Source: Acanthosepion pharaonis
Lineage: Eukaryota > Mollusca > Cephalopoda > Sepiida > Sepiidae
Direction of reading: 5' to 3'
Assembly (NCBI GenBank): GCA_903632075.3
Contig: CAHIKZ030005404.1
Location: 1,837,001-1,901,000, forward strand
DNA: 64,000 nucleotides
Below are positions 1 to 10,941 of this stretch, piece after piece. The notes under the pieces are model-generated. The model was not told the DNA's origin. It saw nothing but the letters and a program-made list of their open reading frames with translations, and did no database searches. A program made the translations under genes and the position numbers. The number at the start of each line of letters is the position of its first letter. Position 1 is the stretch's first letter.

Positions 1-335
1 AAGACACACAGGATTACTGGGAGTGAAAGAGAATGAGAAAACTTTAGAAGGAACCAGAAACCCAACACCAAACAGGAAACAAAAGAGAAACCTCTACTCT
101 AGTTCAAAAGACTGGGAAGAAGTGTGAATCAGATGATAGGTAAACCTATTCACTCCTCTTGAGGAAAAAAATTAAAAATAGGACATAAATTTTCAGAATT
201 TTGGCTGGAGATGTTAGAGTTGAAAGTAGACTTTAGAAGGAATTGAAAACACAATCCTAAACAGGAAACATGGTGTAAACTTCTACTTCTATTTAAAAAA
301 CCAGGGAAGAGTGTGAACCAGTCGACAGGTGAACC
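1..335 (-). repeat. LINE 3'-end repeat, two tandem units
   Basis: Two diverged units (about 1-135 and 220-335) share the order 'actttagaaggaaccagaaa', 'aaacaggaaaca' and a stretch ending in 'gtgaaccagtcgacaggtg'. The same units occur at 2040-2285, 11900-12040, 40520-40865 and 49610-49770, where some are followed by 'cttgcttggggtga' and a run of A on the sense strand. I read them as the 3' untranslated end of the CR1/Jockey-like LINE whose coding tail lies next to similar sequence at 45.7 kb. No coding potential is seen here. Confidence 0.5.
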
Positions 336-399
336 TAAGAAAATTATGAAATAAATAATATCTAATATTTTGAAGGTTAAAAAAATTAGATTTATTGAT

Positions 400-1063
400 G
401 TTTTTTTATGGCTTATCAACCTTTTAGAGGTTACTTAAAGTCAAAACATTTTTTAGATTGTAAGAATAATTGTTTTTTCATTTTGTGAATGAATATTGTA
501 ATAAGTTTTTTTTAAAGATAATCATAATGAGTCTCAGATACAAGTCTTACTATTTAACCTATAGTTGGGGAGAGAATAGGTGGGATCATACTTTTCCCAA
601 GGGTATCTGCATGTAAGTGAATTAGCAAAGTGTAGGATACAGGTTCGATTCCTGTTAGAGGACGCATATTTTCTATGAAATTATTCAGGCTGGTAAATGT
701 TGTTAATACTGTTTATTATAAAACAGACCATTTACTTAAATATTTGTATCTATAAAAATAACATATAAACAGAAAATATATCAAATAATTGTTGGACTTA
801 GTATATGATGTCATTTGTTTATGTTAAGATACGCTTCGAGCAGATAGGAATGTTTGAGAGAAATCATGGGAAATTTGTTGTTTAAAAACCTAAGTGAATA
901 TAACGCATCTGACTGGAATTTGAACTCTGATTTCTCATTTTGAGTTGTTACACCACCCACACATCCAAGCTCCCAAGCAGTCTAGTTACTGACCAGGCAT
1001 GCTGTTGCTTAACTTTGGTGATCAGACAAGAATTAATGTTTCAATGTGATATGGCCATAAGCC
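400..1063 (-). mobile_element. SINE with 5S rRNA-like and tRNA-like head, copy A (interrupted)
   Basis: Read on the minus strand from 1063, the copy begins with a 5S rRNA-like segment (1063 to about 971, containing 'tgatcaccaaagttaagcaa', the 5S internal promoter region), then a tRNA-like segment with a B-box-like 'gagttcaaattcc' (about 966-901). The body follows at 622-540 and a tail down to about 400 that contains 'gataagccat'. The same order is seen at 9170-9520 and 34832-35238, so this is a dispersed family. It is split by a separate insertion at 623-890. The end of the 5S part is shortened compared with the 34.8 kb copy. Confidence 0.75.
623..890 (+). mobile_element. tRNA-related insertion with 9 bp target duplication
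   Basis: The segment is bordered by the direct repeat 'taagtgaat' at 614-622 and 891-899, a target-site duplication that splits SINE copy A. It starts with 'gcaaagtgtaggatac' followed by a perfect tRNA T-arm, 'caggttcgattcctg' (stem CAGG/CCTG), then about 230 bp of AT-rich sequence. This fits a 5'-truncated tRNA-derived SINE integrated by target-primed reverse transcription. No other copy is seen in the window, so the family is not identified. Confidence 0.6.
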
Positions 1064-1377
1064 AGTTAAAAAATTAGAATAAAATTGGCTGAAATATGAT
1101 GACTGAAACTATGAGTGTAAATAATTAAGAGATAGTAATCAGCTCTCCATTATTTAAAAAAAAAAAAAAAAAAAAAATTCATGGAAGGTTGATCTGCAAT
1201 TGGTTGAAGGCATATTTCCAAAAAGTACCTGTGGTACAGTCAGTGTTTCAGTCTGAATAAAATATCGGGATTTCAGGTGCTGATTTTCAAGCCAAAAGAA
1301 GCTCTCCTCAGGGAGAAGATTAGCTGAACACATGCTTTCATACCTTTATGGTCAGTTTGGTGACTAAGATGGTAATA

Positions 1378-1986
1378 AAGGGTGTTCCAATAATTTGGAA
1401 TGATTTCAAATGTGAATTAAGTTTAAGCATCTAATGATTTTTTTTCTTTTTCTTTCAGATTTAACAAGTCTTTGGCAATTTCCACCATGGAAAGATTAAC
1501 AATCAAACAACGTGCTAAAGTTATTAAAGCCTATTACGAGAATAAACGTTCAAACAGAATTGCAATGAGAAGTTCTCAGGTCGCATCAACTCTTGAAACA
1601 GTGAAGCCAATTGGCCACCACGATTGTGTGACTTGATGACATTAGATTTCTTCCTTTGGGGGTTATCTCAAAAGTAAGGTTTATGCCAACAAGCCAACAA
1701 CAATTCAACAGCTGAAGGATGACATAATAAGGCATATTGGTGAGATCAAGGAGCAACAATGCAGAGACATCTTCAAAAACTTTGACCATCAAGTGGAGGT
1801 GTGCCACCAAAACCTTAGCAGACATTTGGGAGCTATTATTTTTCACACATAATTGCCATGACTTAAATAACATGATCCAATAGAGAAATAAATAATTTTT
1901 CACCAATAACACTGATTTATTTACTGCTGACTGATCTGTCTTAACGAAACACCCTTACATATAATCTGTCTTAATGAAACACCCTT
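1378..1986 (+). mobile_element. Internally deleted Tc1/mariner-type transposon
   Basis: The terminal motif 'aaagggtgttcc' at 1378 is matched in inverted form by 'cgaaacaccctt' ending at 1956. A second, near-identical end ('aatgaaacaccctt') follows about 30 bp later, ending at 1986. The interior encodes a start of an IS630/Tc1/mariner-type transposase (1487 on, MERLTIKQRAKV) joined abruptly to its C-terminal end (from about 1597, with the third catalytic Asp region read as LDFFLWG, then HLGAIIFHT and a stop at 1850). Most of the DNA-binding and catalytic domain is missing and the join is out of frame, so it can only have moved with help from a full element. Confidence 0.8.
1487..1852 (+). pseudogene. 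Transposase remnant (Tc1/mariner superfamily)
   Basis: The ATG at 1487 lies in a good context (ccaccATGg) and opens about 30 codons typical of the N-terminus of insect-type mariner-like transposases, closing at a stop near 1636. The family's C-terminal block (WPPRLCDL..LDFFLWG..LKSKVYANKP, then ..GEIKEQQCRDI..) follows in other frames, with an extra G after the tryptophan motif. The first two catalytic Asp residues and the helix-turn-helix second half are absent. The full-length protein is normally about 340 residues; here about 130 codons remain. Confidence 0.75.
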
Positions 1987-2039
1987 TATATTTCTCATTG
2001 AGACAAGAGGTTATAGTTTCAGTCTCGGGAAAAAATAGT

Positions 2040-2285
2040 GAATAAAATTTTAGAGTACAGAGCTGAAGTATATTTTTAGGAGCCAGAAACCCAAACAGGA
2101 AACAAGGGATAAACCATACTTCTGTTCAAAAGACTGGGGAGGAGTGTAGACTGGTCAGTGGGCAAACCTATCTACTCCTATCAGTTGAGGAGAGAAAAAT
2201 AAAATGAATTAAATAGTTAGTGAATAAAATTTCAGACTTCAGGTAAGAAACCGGAAACCCAATCCAGAACAGGAAACAAGATTTT
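2040..2285 (-). repeat. LINE 3'-end repeat, two tandem units
   Basis: The region shows the same 'gagccagaaaccc', 'aaacaggaaacaa', 'gttcaaaagactgggga' order as at 1-335, followed by a second partial unit from about 2215. No coding sequence remains. Confidence 0.5.
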
Positions 2286-2289
2286 TGTT

Positions 2290-2995
2290 ACTATTGGTAC
2301 AGTGAAAACTATTTTGTGACTTACTTTAAAGCATCAGCCAATTGGTTAACAAATGGTTGATGCTGCTCATTCCAGTAAATCAGAAAATCAACCTAAATTT
2401 ATATAAATCAAAATAAGAATGAGTGAAGAAGAACCTCATTCAGTGATAATGACATACTACAAAAAGTGATTACACTATAACTACAGTAGATATATTTGTA
2501 ATAATTTGAATTCTTACATTACATTATGCAGTTAAAAAGAAAAAAGATGTGGTCCATTTATTGTAGGTTGGTACAAAGAAATATAAACCAACTAAAGTGG
2601 ATAGTCAAAATTGACATAAAATGAGTTTCTTATAATTCTCTATGCATAATGACACTAATTAATTAATTAATAGCATATCATTGTTCATCATTCCTGAATC
2701 AGGTTTTTTTTTTTGAAATGTGATAGATTTATCCACAAAAGACCCAAGTATACACACTGATCAACACACTTGGGTCAAACAAAAACAAAGAAATAATTGG
2801 AGGCTGCTGGTATATATGCATTTTTTCCCCTTTTTTTAGTTAGTTTTTCATCTAATATTAAAAAAGCTTTTTTGCCCATTTATTTTAAAAAAATTTTCTG
2901 ACAGTTGTATCAAAGTATTAGTCCAAACAAACTACAAACACTTCAACTTGAAAATGAAGACCAAAAACAAAAAAAGTCAACAGTGTTGTTGAATC
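2290..2995. other. AT-rich spacer, nothing recognised
   Basis: No coding, repeat or RNA signal was recognised on either strand. It contains a short 'aattaattaatta' run and homopolymers only. Confidence 0.5.
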
Positions 2996-2997
<2 letters not shown>

Positions 2998-3030
<33 letters not shown>

Positions 3031-3397
3031 GAAAAATCTATTACAAAATGGAAAAAGATTTGTGATGTATTTTGTCCTTTAGAACTGCATCAGACTGACA
3101 AATTTAGTCTGATAAATTCCTGAAGAACAAAATGGATCACAAGAAAATTTTTTACTTTGTCATACATTTTTTTCCAATACTGTTCTTGATATATAAATAA
3201 TATGTATCAATATCTCATATATATATCTATATAAAATATTTGTTTTTTTTATATATATATATATATATATATATTGAATTACAATTAATGAGATCAAATC
3301 AAAACAATTTACCTCATACAGATGATCATTTCATCCATGGGAAAGTAGTTTTTCCCTGGACTTCTCAATGCAAATATATTTACATAAAATGTTTCTT

Positions 3398-3449
<52 letters not shown>

Positions 3450-3509
3450 GCACATATATGTGTGTATGTACATATATATGTGTGTGTGTGTACACAAAAT
3501 GTTTTCATT

Positions 3510-3560
<51 letters not shown>

Positions 3561-3605
3561 ATATTTTTTCATGCCATATATACATATATATATATATACA
3601 ATATG
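2998..3605. repeat. AT/GT microsatellite cluster
   Basis: Pure (AT)n tracts lie at about 2998-3026, 3249-3274, 3403-3440, 3513-3553 and 3577-3600, the third running into (CA)n, (GT)n and mixed ATGT repeats to 3492. The flank 3060-3235 ('tgttcttgatatataaa', 'tatctcatata') recurs at 31640-31735, so the tracts are probably the expandable tails of a dispersed element. Long reading frames made of Tyr-Ile repeats in this stretch are artefacts. Confidence 0.85.
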
Positions 3606-3609
3606 TTGG

Positions 3610-4320
3610 AATTTCCTTTCCTCTCTGCTGTGCACTGATAGCTTGGAGGTAGGATTTCTAACTAATGCCAAATCAGTAGGGTTTTGATCTGGCTCGAAGC
3701 AACTGGATGTCTAGCCACACTGATGAACTGTGATACAGCCATAGGCCTGTATATGGATGACCATATATATCAATAAAATATTTGTTTTACTTTATATATA
3801 TTTAACGATGTACTGAAATAATGAGGTTAAGAGAAATAGATTAGCAAGAAGGACAGAATCAAAACGTTACTCTTAGTAAAGAACATGTCAATAAAAAAAG
3901 ACAAGTAATTAAAAAAAGTCCACACACACTTACTTTCAGCAGATGTATTAGAATTCTATTTTGTCACCAGGCAGCCGTCTGAAAGCTGCGTAGGAAAGAA
4001 GCTTGCAGATCAGATCATTATCACCCCCCTCCCAACCCTCTAGGCAAACAAGGAAGGAGAGAAAATGTGGGTGGTAGGAAGCTAAATAGACAGGTGTGTA
4101 AACATAAGAGATGGCTGGGAGGTGGCTCAGTTGATAAACAATTTCAAGTGGTTACAGTTGTAAATATTCAAAATTTCAGATAAAAATGCTTGTCTATTTT
4201 GCATGTTTTTTTTTTTTTTTGCAAAATACTACAAGTATCCCAACCCCACTCACTTCCACCATATTCCATTATATGAATATTCATCTGCTGTGGTTGATAA
4301 ATACTTGTCTTGATATATTG
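3610..4320. other. AT-rich spacer, nothing firm
   Basis: Nothing assignable was found. Around 3965-4055 the GC content rises briefly without a recognisable product, and a poly-T run lies at 4205-4219. Confidence 0.4.
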
Positions 4321-4323
4321 CAG

Positions 4324-4410
4324 GTAAAAAGAGAAAAGAGTTTGAAAAGGGAGATAATTCTTTTTCTTTGGCACTTGAAACATCTTTAAAACCTGTGCTC
4401 AACTCTTCCT
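4324..4410 (+). other. Possible plus-strand terminal coding exon (weak)
   Basis: An acceptor-like 'ttgatatattgcag' is followed by an open frame (KKRKEFEKGDNSFSLALE..) that ends in TAA at about 4408. No partner exon was found upstream, and the frame is only 28 codons long, so chance is a real alternative. No protein family is recognised. Confidence 0.2.
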
Positions 4411-5139
4411 AAAATTTAAGTAATTCTTTTCTTTTTCTATGAACATTACAACACTTTCAATCATAGGGAAAATCTCAAGCAATTTTTTTCTCCATAAAAC
4501 GGTTGATTTGTTTGTTGAACAGCATATCAGCTCCTTATGTTTAATTTAATACCAGAATTTAATTTCCTTGGGAGCTTTGAAATAATAAAAATATGATATA
4601 TATATCATTCTGCTTTCACAATTGAATACATGGTAGATGATACTCAGATTTTGTACATATATATGTTTGTGTGGACATAATTACTATAGGCAGTGAGATG
4701 TGCATTTTATGTTGTAGTTTTGTTGAAGTTATATTTTAGAATTGATTTCTTTAAGAAATTGTAGGATATTATATGGATTAATATCATTTTGATTGTTTGA
4801 TTTTTTTCAGTGGCATATCTACCTCCATGGGCTGCTCAACACTGAAAGCCAATTTCATGGCTTCAATCAAATATATTTTGAATGCAATTGCATACCTTCA
4901 AGTACAGATAAAATGTATTTTTGGATATTTAAAATGTATTGTTGGTGATTTTTTCATATAAAAATATATTTCTTATATTTTTTTACTTTCATATTGATTT
5001 TTGTTTGGAGGTTCACTACTTGCCCATAGCTGGGACTCTAACAGATGCTACCACCTTGGGTCAGCAATTAAGACATATGCTTCTTAAAATCAGAGGCCTT
5101 GCTACTGGATTTAGTTTGTCATCATACACAGGACTATTT

Positions 5140-5800
5140 TCAAAGAAACCTGTACTGTTGTCTCAGGTTATAAAAAGGAAATAGAGTGTAATATTCAATT
5201 CCATAGGTTATATGGAATGTGCCATGTCCCTTCAGGGTGTTGGTGATCACAGCTCTCCACAATTTCCTCTCCTTTGTAGCTCTTAGTAAATTTTGTCTTT
5301 TTGCTATCTCTTTTAATCCCTGTTCCACTATTTACACAATTTTGTTAGGTATGTTATCCGCAGTTTTCCTCTGTCCATCTTGCCTTCAATATGTCCTGTG
5401 AATATCAAATTTCCCAAGCACTTTTTCCACATTATATGTCATAGAAATTTTAATTGTTTCTTCCTAATGCTAAGTATCAGTGTCCTTTTTGTTTTCATTT
5501 TCTCTAAAACTTTGTTGTTTCTGATGTTTAGTCCATGGTATTCTCAGCATCCTTCTGCAGAACCATATTTCTGTTGCTTCAAGCCTCTTCTTCAACCTTC
5601 ACTACCATATAGGAGGACCAATATTATATAACAGTTCAACACTCTTTTCTTTGTTTCTGTTGCTTCAAGTCTCTTATTCATCTGTAAGAAGATTATCCTC
5701 TACTCACTGTCATATAGGAGGACTGATATTGCATAACAGTTACAGACTCTTTTCTTTGTTACTCATGAAATTTTTTCTGTTTCTTAATTACATATTTCAG
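5140..5800 (-). pseudogene. RTE-like LINE, reverse transcriptase C-terminal part (family 1)
   Basis: Read on the minus strand, the region gives the tail of an endonuclease/reverse-transcriptase protein common in molluscs: a degenerate RMLRIPWTKH block, then EQGLKEIAKRQNLLRATKER and KLWRAVITNTLKGHGT near 5216. Many frameshifts and stops separate the blocks. A stretch of about 95 bp (5566-5660) is repeated at 5651-5760. Other copies of this family lie at 17930, 19240, 29135, 34220, 41610, 59345 and 61860, so it is a high-copy 5'-truncated LINE. Confidence 0.75.
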
Positions 5801-6189
5801 CTGGTCTGTTCTCAACTGTTCTTAGGAGTAGTCTAGGTAACATAAATCAAGACAATTAGTTTTGAGATGAGGTATTTCCATTGTCTTGTGGATTAAACAA
5901 ACAACTTAAAGGAAGGTTATTTTGTGATGTCTGAGAATGTTCAACAATTTTCCCTATATAAATTAATTGCAATTGTTTATTTGTTCCATGCTGTTTTGGG
6001 CAGTGTTGGAAAACCTGGACATTTTTCATAAAAGTGAAGTGGTTTTGAGTAAATTTTCAAAAAGTTTGGGTAAATTACACAATGTAGCATTAAAAAAATT
6101 GTAGAATAATACAAAAACATTTCTTTTCATTCTTCAAAAGAAATCATAACAAGAAATGTGCCATTGTCACTAAATTCATAAACCACATG

Positions 6190-6490
6190 ATTGGATTGGA
6201 TTAAAGTGTTGATTTATGAATTGTGAGTTCAACCTTTGGAGCATATAGTTCACACTTATACTCAGTAGAAAATGGTTGAGCAATAACTGAGCATTACTAA
6301 ATAAGAACAAGATGAGATATCCCAAGGCATGGACTGTAAAACAAGAACAACCTACATGTAGTGTTCAAAATTCCCTGTAGGTTACCTGGATTGACAATCA
6401 CCTGATAAAGGCCACAAAACATAACAGTCAAAATCTTGTAATAATAACAAAGATGAGGACAACAGTCCAAATGTAAATAAAAATTGATAA
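6190..6490 (+). mobile_element. tRNA-headed SINE with Penelope-like tail
   Basis: The head resembles the 3' half of a tRNA ('gattaaagtgttgattt', B-box-like 'gtgagttcaacc'). A body containing 'aagaacaagatgagat' follows, then a tail with 'caatcacctgataaaggcc' and 'aaagatgaggacaacagtcc'. The same head-body-tail order is present on the minus strand at 23130-23470, and the body and tail at 44035-44225. The tail matches sequence directly downstream of the Penelope GIY-YIG frame at 38885-39040. Confidence 0.65.
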
Positions 6491-7094
6491 AGATGATAAT
6501 TTGTATAATCCAGGCTTTTAAATGTTAAAGCCTTTAAAACTTTATACTAGATCCATAAATTATAAGTCATTCAAAATGAACCCAATATACCTTACTAGTT
6601 CAAGCTGTAGTAGGCAGCCTATAGGTCAAGGGGTTTAGACTAGTCCTCTAATGGGATACTATACTCTTCCTGCCTTTGAATGAGTTTTGCTTACTCAGAA
6701 TGTTTCATGTGCTCACATTGAAGGGTCATAGGTGAAATCTTATTACACTGTCCCAAATTCCATATTGTGACATTGGCCCGAGATTACATACTGTTCCAAA
6801 TAAAATAATGTATAAATTAATTCATTGACTGCTTGCATTAATATTATGTAATATTAATTTTTTTTATTATTAATAATTAACTGTCATTCAATGCTTAATG
6901 TTTATAGGTTTTAAAGATTTTTTTGTCTTCATAGATTCAAATATTTTATAACAATGAATTCTGATAAATTGATTTCTTTGATTCGTAATTATTGCAGTAA
7001 CATGGACCTCTATATAGAAAAAGGAAATGTGGTTTTATTTTGATCCCAAGTGTTTCTGTTTAATAGCTAGCAGGTGGTTCTTTTTGGAGTTTAA

Positions 7095-7300
7095 TTTTGT
7101 AAGGGGCATCCACTTTGATGGAAGGGAAACAGGGAAGTAAATGTTTTGGAGATAAAGCAACAAAAGAAATGGAAATAGAGTGTATCCAGATACTGTTTTA
7201 GTTCTCTAAACAGCATCCATTTTGATGGAAGGGGAATAGGGAAGTAAATGAGTGGGTTTTGGATATCAAGTGACAACAAAGCTAAATAGAGTGAATCTGG
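7095..7300. repeat. Tandem duplication, about 105 bp unit, two copies
   Basis: The unit 'gcatccactttgatggaagg' with 'gggaagtaaatg', 'ataaagcaaca', 'aaatagagtg' and 'atccaga' occurs at about 7106-7195 and again at 7211-7305, with scattered substitutions. No coding or RNA role is recognised. Confidence 0.6.
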
Positions 7301-7774
7301 ATGCTAGTCTATATTAACAGTTATGCTTGGAACTAGAATCATTTCTGGTTTGCTCTTGGCAGAGAGGGACACATCCGTAGTGTGGTTCCAATGCCATCCA
7401 CACATTGGGATGAGTAAATGGTGAGGAATTGGTAGGGTGGAAGAGATCCACATAACAGTAGTTGCCTAGTGTCAACTACCTACCTACCCAGTGAAGCAAA
7501 GAATAAAATCTGTTTTATAACATGAGAAATAGGGTTCATCTTATCATTACTTGATGTGGCATTGGTCTTTCATCTTGCTACTTTGTGAGCATGCAGCAGG
7601 CTCTTGCCTAGTTTTCAGTGTACATTAATGACATTGGGCATTGAAATGTAATGCGCAGTAATTGTTAGCCAGTCAATAGAAAGCTTGGGTGAAGTGGGTG
7701 TTGTTTACCATTCTTAGTTATGCACAAATGATTTTCTTGCAAATGAGTTGATATAACAGTCTATATAATTCCCA

Positions 7775-8965
7775 TATTTTACTGGCCCACTGTCTATTCA
7801 TTAATATCTAATCATGCTTTTTTATCCTACTTTATATACATTAACATTTAAATCTTATCCATATGCCTTAGTCCTTGTTCAAATTAAAACAAAAAAAAAT
7901 AACTTACACTAAAATTTCTAGTACTGCTTCAAATTTTCAAGTTTTATAATTATTCTGAAACTTTTTTATATTTAAAATAAATTTGAAAAACTTTATTTTT
8001 TAAATATTCTTATATTTAAAAAAGTGGCAATAATTATTCCTAATATTTTATTTATTCATTTTTTTATTTTTATTTTTAATATTTCATTTTCTATTTTTAT
8101 TTTTCATTTATTCCTAAGTTTTATTTTCAAAAAGTGCATCTCATACAGCAAAATATATGGTAATTAACAACCAGTGCTTCATTTTTATATTTTAAAGCAT
8201 TTTTTTTATCTTCTTAAGAGATTCAAAAGAAGCCTTGATAAAAATTAACTACCATTAAACTGAATTCTTTAACTTCTAATTACTATCCTTTGTTAAGCAC
8301 CACTGATTATTTTCATGTGTTATTGAAAGCATTCATATAACAAACTATGTTTAATTTCAATATTTCAAGTTGTTTATCATAATCATCTGACCCACTGTCT
8401 ATTCATTAATATCTAATCTGGTTCACAGAAACAAAAAGCTGCTAACACTTCCTTTTTCATCCTGGTCTACATTTATTAAAATTTAAATTTTATTCATATC
8501 CTGTCATGAGTCAGTTATATGCCATGTGTGATACATGCTTAGGCAACCATGTATCTTTTGATACATGACTGACGAAGAAGATATTTTCCCGCAGTAGGTT
8601 GCCATTTCTTTCTGTGGTAGACCAGTTGTCATCCAAGGCTATATAACCCAGTCTGTCCTGCTATTTACTCATAAGTGGGGGGAGAAGAAGAGGATTCATA
8701 CCTTTCTCAAGGGTATTATCACGTAAGTGAGTATGATGGATTCAAATGGAATTAAAACTCGGCTCTCCGATTCCTCAATCCAAGCAACTATCCATTACTC
8801 CATTGTGCCTCCCAGTAAGCCATCATACTCATTCAAATTAAGACAATAATAAAACTTAAACAAAAATTTCTAATACTACTTCAGAATTTTAAGTTTTATA
8901 ATTATTCTGAAAAAATACCTAAATATTCTTATATCTATAAAATATTTTTAAAAATGGCAATATTT
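7775..8965. repeat. Segmental tandem duplication, second copy split by a SINE
   Basis: The first copy (about 7775-8035) and the second (8385-8505 plus 8822-8965) share 'cccactgtctattcatta' with 'atatctaatc', and further on 'agttttataattattctga' and 'aaatattcttatat'. The two halves of the second copy are separated by the SINE at 8506-8821. Between the copies lies only AT-rich sequence. Confidence 0.65.
8506..8821 (-). mobile_element. tRNA-derived SINE
   Basis: From about 8816 leftward the minus strand gives a tRNA-like head with a degenerate A box ('gtaatggatagttgcttgg') and a B-box-like 'ccgagttttaattcc', then 'ggacagactgggttatatag' and 'ggatgacaactggtcta', which recur in the copy at 26680-26990. 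Its tail carries the short palindrome 'atgtatcaaaagatacat'. It lacks the 5S-like segment of copies A to C but shares their 'aaggtatgaatc' body motif, so the two families are related. Confidence 0.7.
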
Positions 8966-9169
8966 ATATATGGTTGAACCATGAAAATAGTATTTATTAT
9001 AATTAGTGATAATTCCAGGATGACAAGGAAAAAGTTAATTTTGCAGTACATTATGAAAACAAACAAACAAACCCCCCAAAATCAACTGAATCTGATTATC
9101 TACATTTAAATATGTAAATTAATCAGTTAATATTTGTAAAAAAAAAAAAAAAAATCACCAGTAGATTGA

Positions 9170-9520
9170 TCATTTTCTGCAGGTTATTTAAGACCAGAAA
9201 ATATTTTAGATTGTAATCTAATAGGTTTTAATTTATATAATAATGGTTTCATGATACACGTATTACTAATTAACCCATAGCTATGGGGATTCATACCTAT
9301 CCCAAGGGTATTTGCACATGTGAGTATAATGAAACCAGCAGGGAATGGAACTTTGCTTTCCAATTAACAATTCTGAGATGTTATCCATTACACCACCCAC
9401 ACATCCGAGCTTGCAGCACCTGGTATTCCAAAGGGCTCACCCATCAAGGGACTAATCAGTTTCAATTAACTTTGGTGATTGCACAGGAACCAATGTTTCA
9501 ATGTGATGTGATTATAAGCC
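9170..9520 (-). mobile_element. SINE with 5S rRNA-like and tRNA-like head, copy B
   Basis: From 9520 leftward the minus strand reads 'ggcttataatcacatcac', 'acattgaaacattggttcc', 'caatcaccaaagttaa', 'gatgggtgagccctttgg' and 'ataccaggtgctgcaag', which follows 5S rRNA along nearly its whole length (to about 9410). A tRNA-like part (about 9404-9315, 'gtaatggataacatctcaga') follows, then the body 'acccttgggataggtatgaa' and a tail with 'tcttaaataacctgcag'. It appears full length, about 350 bp. Confidence 0.8.
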
Positions 9521-9636
9521 ATTTGCCAATAGAGAAACATCTGCTGAAAAATATTTCATCCCTTTTTAGTTAAATTTCTGGAATTCTCAAATCAAATGCA
9601 AGTTCTGACCCTCAGTTTCAGGTTTTTTTTTTTGTT

Positions 9637-10012
9637 TGTTTTTTAATCATTTCACCCCAAGCAAGGCAATAAAATCCACTAGGTTGCAAGGGGTTACTGA
9701 GAGGGAAAGAAACAGAGAGGACAATGGAAGGACAGGATTCAAGGAGACAGAAGATGATGACTGACATTGCATTTAAAATCTTTGAAGATTGTAGTAGACA
9801 AGAAGGCAAGAACTGGAAGGGAGTTCCACAGGCGAGAATTACAGGAGAATAAACTATTAGCATAGAATTTACGGTTACACCTAGTAATTTCAACAGTGAA
9901 ATTAAGAGACCTGTCTGCCAATCTAGTATTGCCCTTGAAGTCATGAAGTTGAGATAACAAAGAGGAAAGCTCAGAACAATTACCAGGAAAATATTTATAG
10001 CAATTGTTCTGG
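9637..10012 (-). pseudogene. CR1/Jockey-like LINE, ORF2 C-terminus and 3' end
   Basis: The minus strand encodes the C-terminal end of a non-LTR retrotransposon polyprotein: KGNTRLADRSLNFTVEI, CNRKFYANSLFS, RLWNSLPV, FKDFKCNVSHHLLS, stop. The noncoding end ('cttgcttggggtgaaatgat', then A-rich) follows. About 75 codons are intact, which is unusually clean for this family here. The reverse transcriptase and endonuclease domains are missing through 5' truncation, the usual fate of such copies. Confidence 0.8.
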
Positions 10013-10014
10013 GT

Positions 10015-10940
10015 TTATTTTTTTCATCTTCAACACCAACAGACAAACTTTCTAAAGTTAATCATAACTATACAATAGGTTTTCTTTCTCAGATATAAAT
10101 CAAAACTCTTGAAAAGCTAACAAGTATACAAGGTGTATTGAATATTCTTATGCAAACTGTGAAGGCCTCCCCCATGACAAAAAAACAAAATTAAAAATAG
10201 TTTGGTCAGATTTAGAAAAGTATGTTTGTGGCCATGAACTTTTCAACACTTCTGTTTGATAGGCTTATAACAAGTAAAAGGTTATTTCAAATTTAGAATG
10301 TTTTTGGTAAAAACATAAGTATATCCTAAACAAAAAAACATCTATACTGATAGATGTTCCTATATTATGAAAAAATGCCAGTCATTTACAGAAGTCCCAA
10401 AGTAAAGGGCATTTTTCCAGTTTATTTGAGTTAGAATGGATATTTATATATAAATTAACATATTTTCTGTAATTCAGTTAATGCCCTACAAGCAGACAAT
10501 ACAGACTGCTGCTTACCTTTTAATAACATACTTTGTGAAGTCCTCTCATTTAAAAAGGGTGTTACATATATATATATATATATATACACACACGCACACA
10601 CAGATATATATATACATATAAGGATTCTGTTAAAATGAGCTTGAAAGGTCTGCATCAGTAAATCAATTCAATGTTATTATGATGCACTTTCCATGATTGT
10701 CTCACAAGGAAATGAACCCTTACTTTGCCAATATATTCTAGTGATAGGCAATTTTTGTGCTTTGTCTACCAACTAAAATCAAGGTTTGTCCTTGTTGAGT
10801 GCCAGAGGTCAATTACAAAATCTGCGTTCAAACACAGACTTTATAAGAGCCAATTCAGGCAATAAAAATTATTTTACAAGTTGATTTATAGCTTCAACTG
10901 AAGTCTAACATTGTATTCATATTTAAAGTAACACTATTTA
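10015..10940. other. Spacer with one AT/CA microsatellite
   Basis: There is no recognisable gene. A microsatellite of (AT)n then (CA)n lies at 10565-10620. Reading frames here are short and AT-driven. Confidence 0.5.
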
Positions 10941-10941
10941 C

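Noticed and set aside
641..655. tRNA gene
   Set aside because: Only the T-arm is present; no D-arm or anticodon arm precedes it.
1440..1490. Splice acceptor plus start codon as a host exon
   Set aside because: The downstream codons are clearly the N-terminus of a Tc1/mariner transposase inside inverted ends.
3240..3671. Long reading frames on both strands rich in Tyr and Ile
   Set aside because: They are translations of (AT)n/(GT)n microsatellites and have no non-repetitive core.
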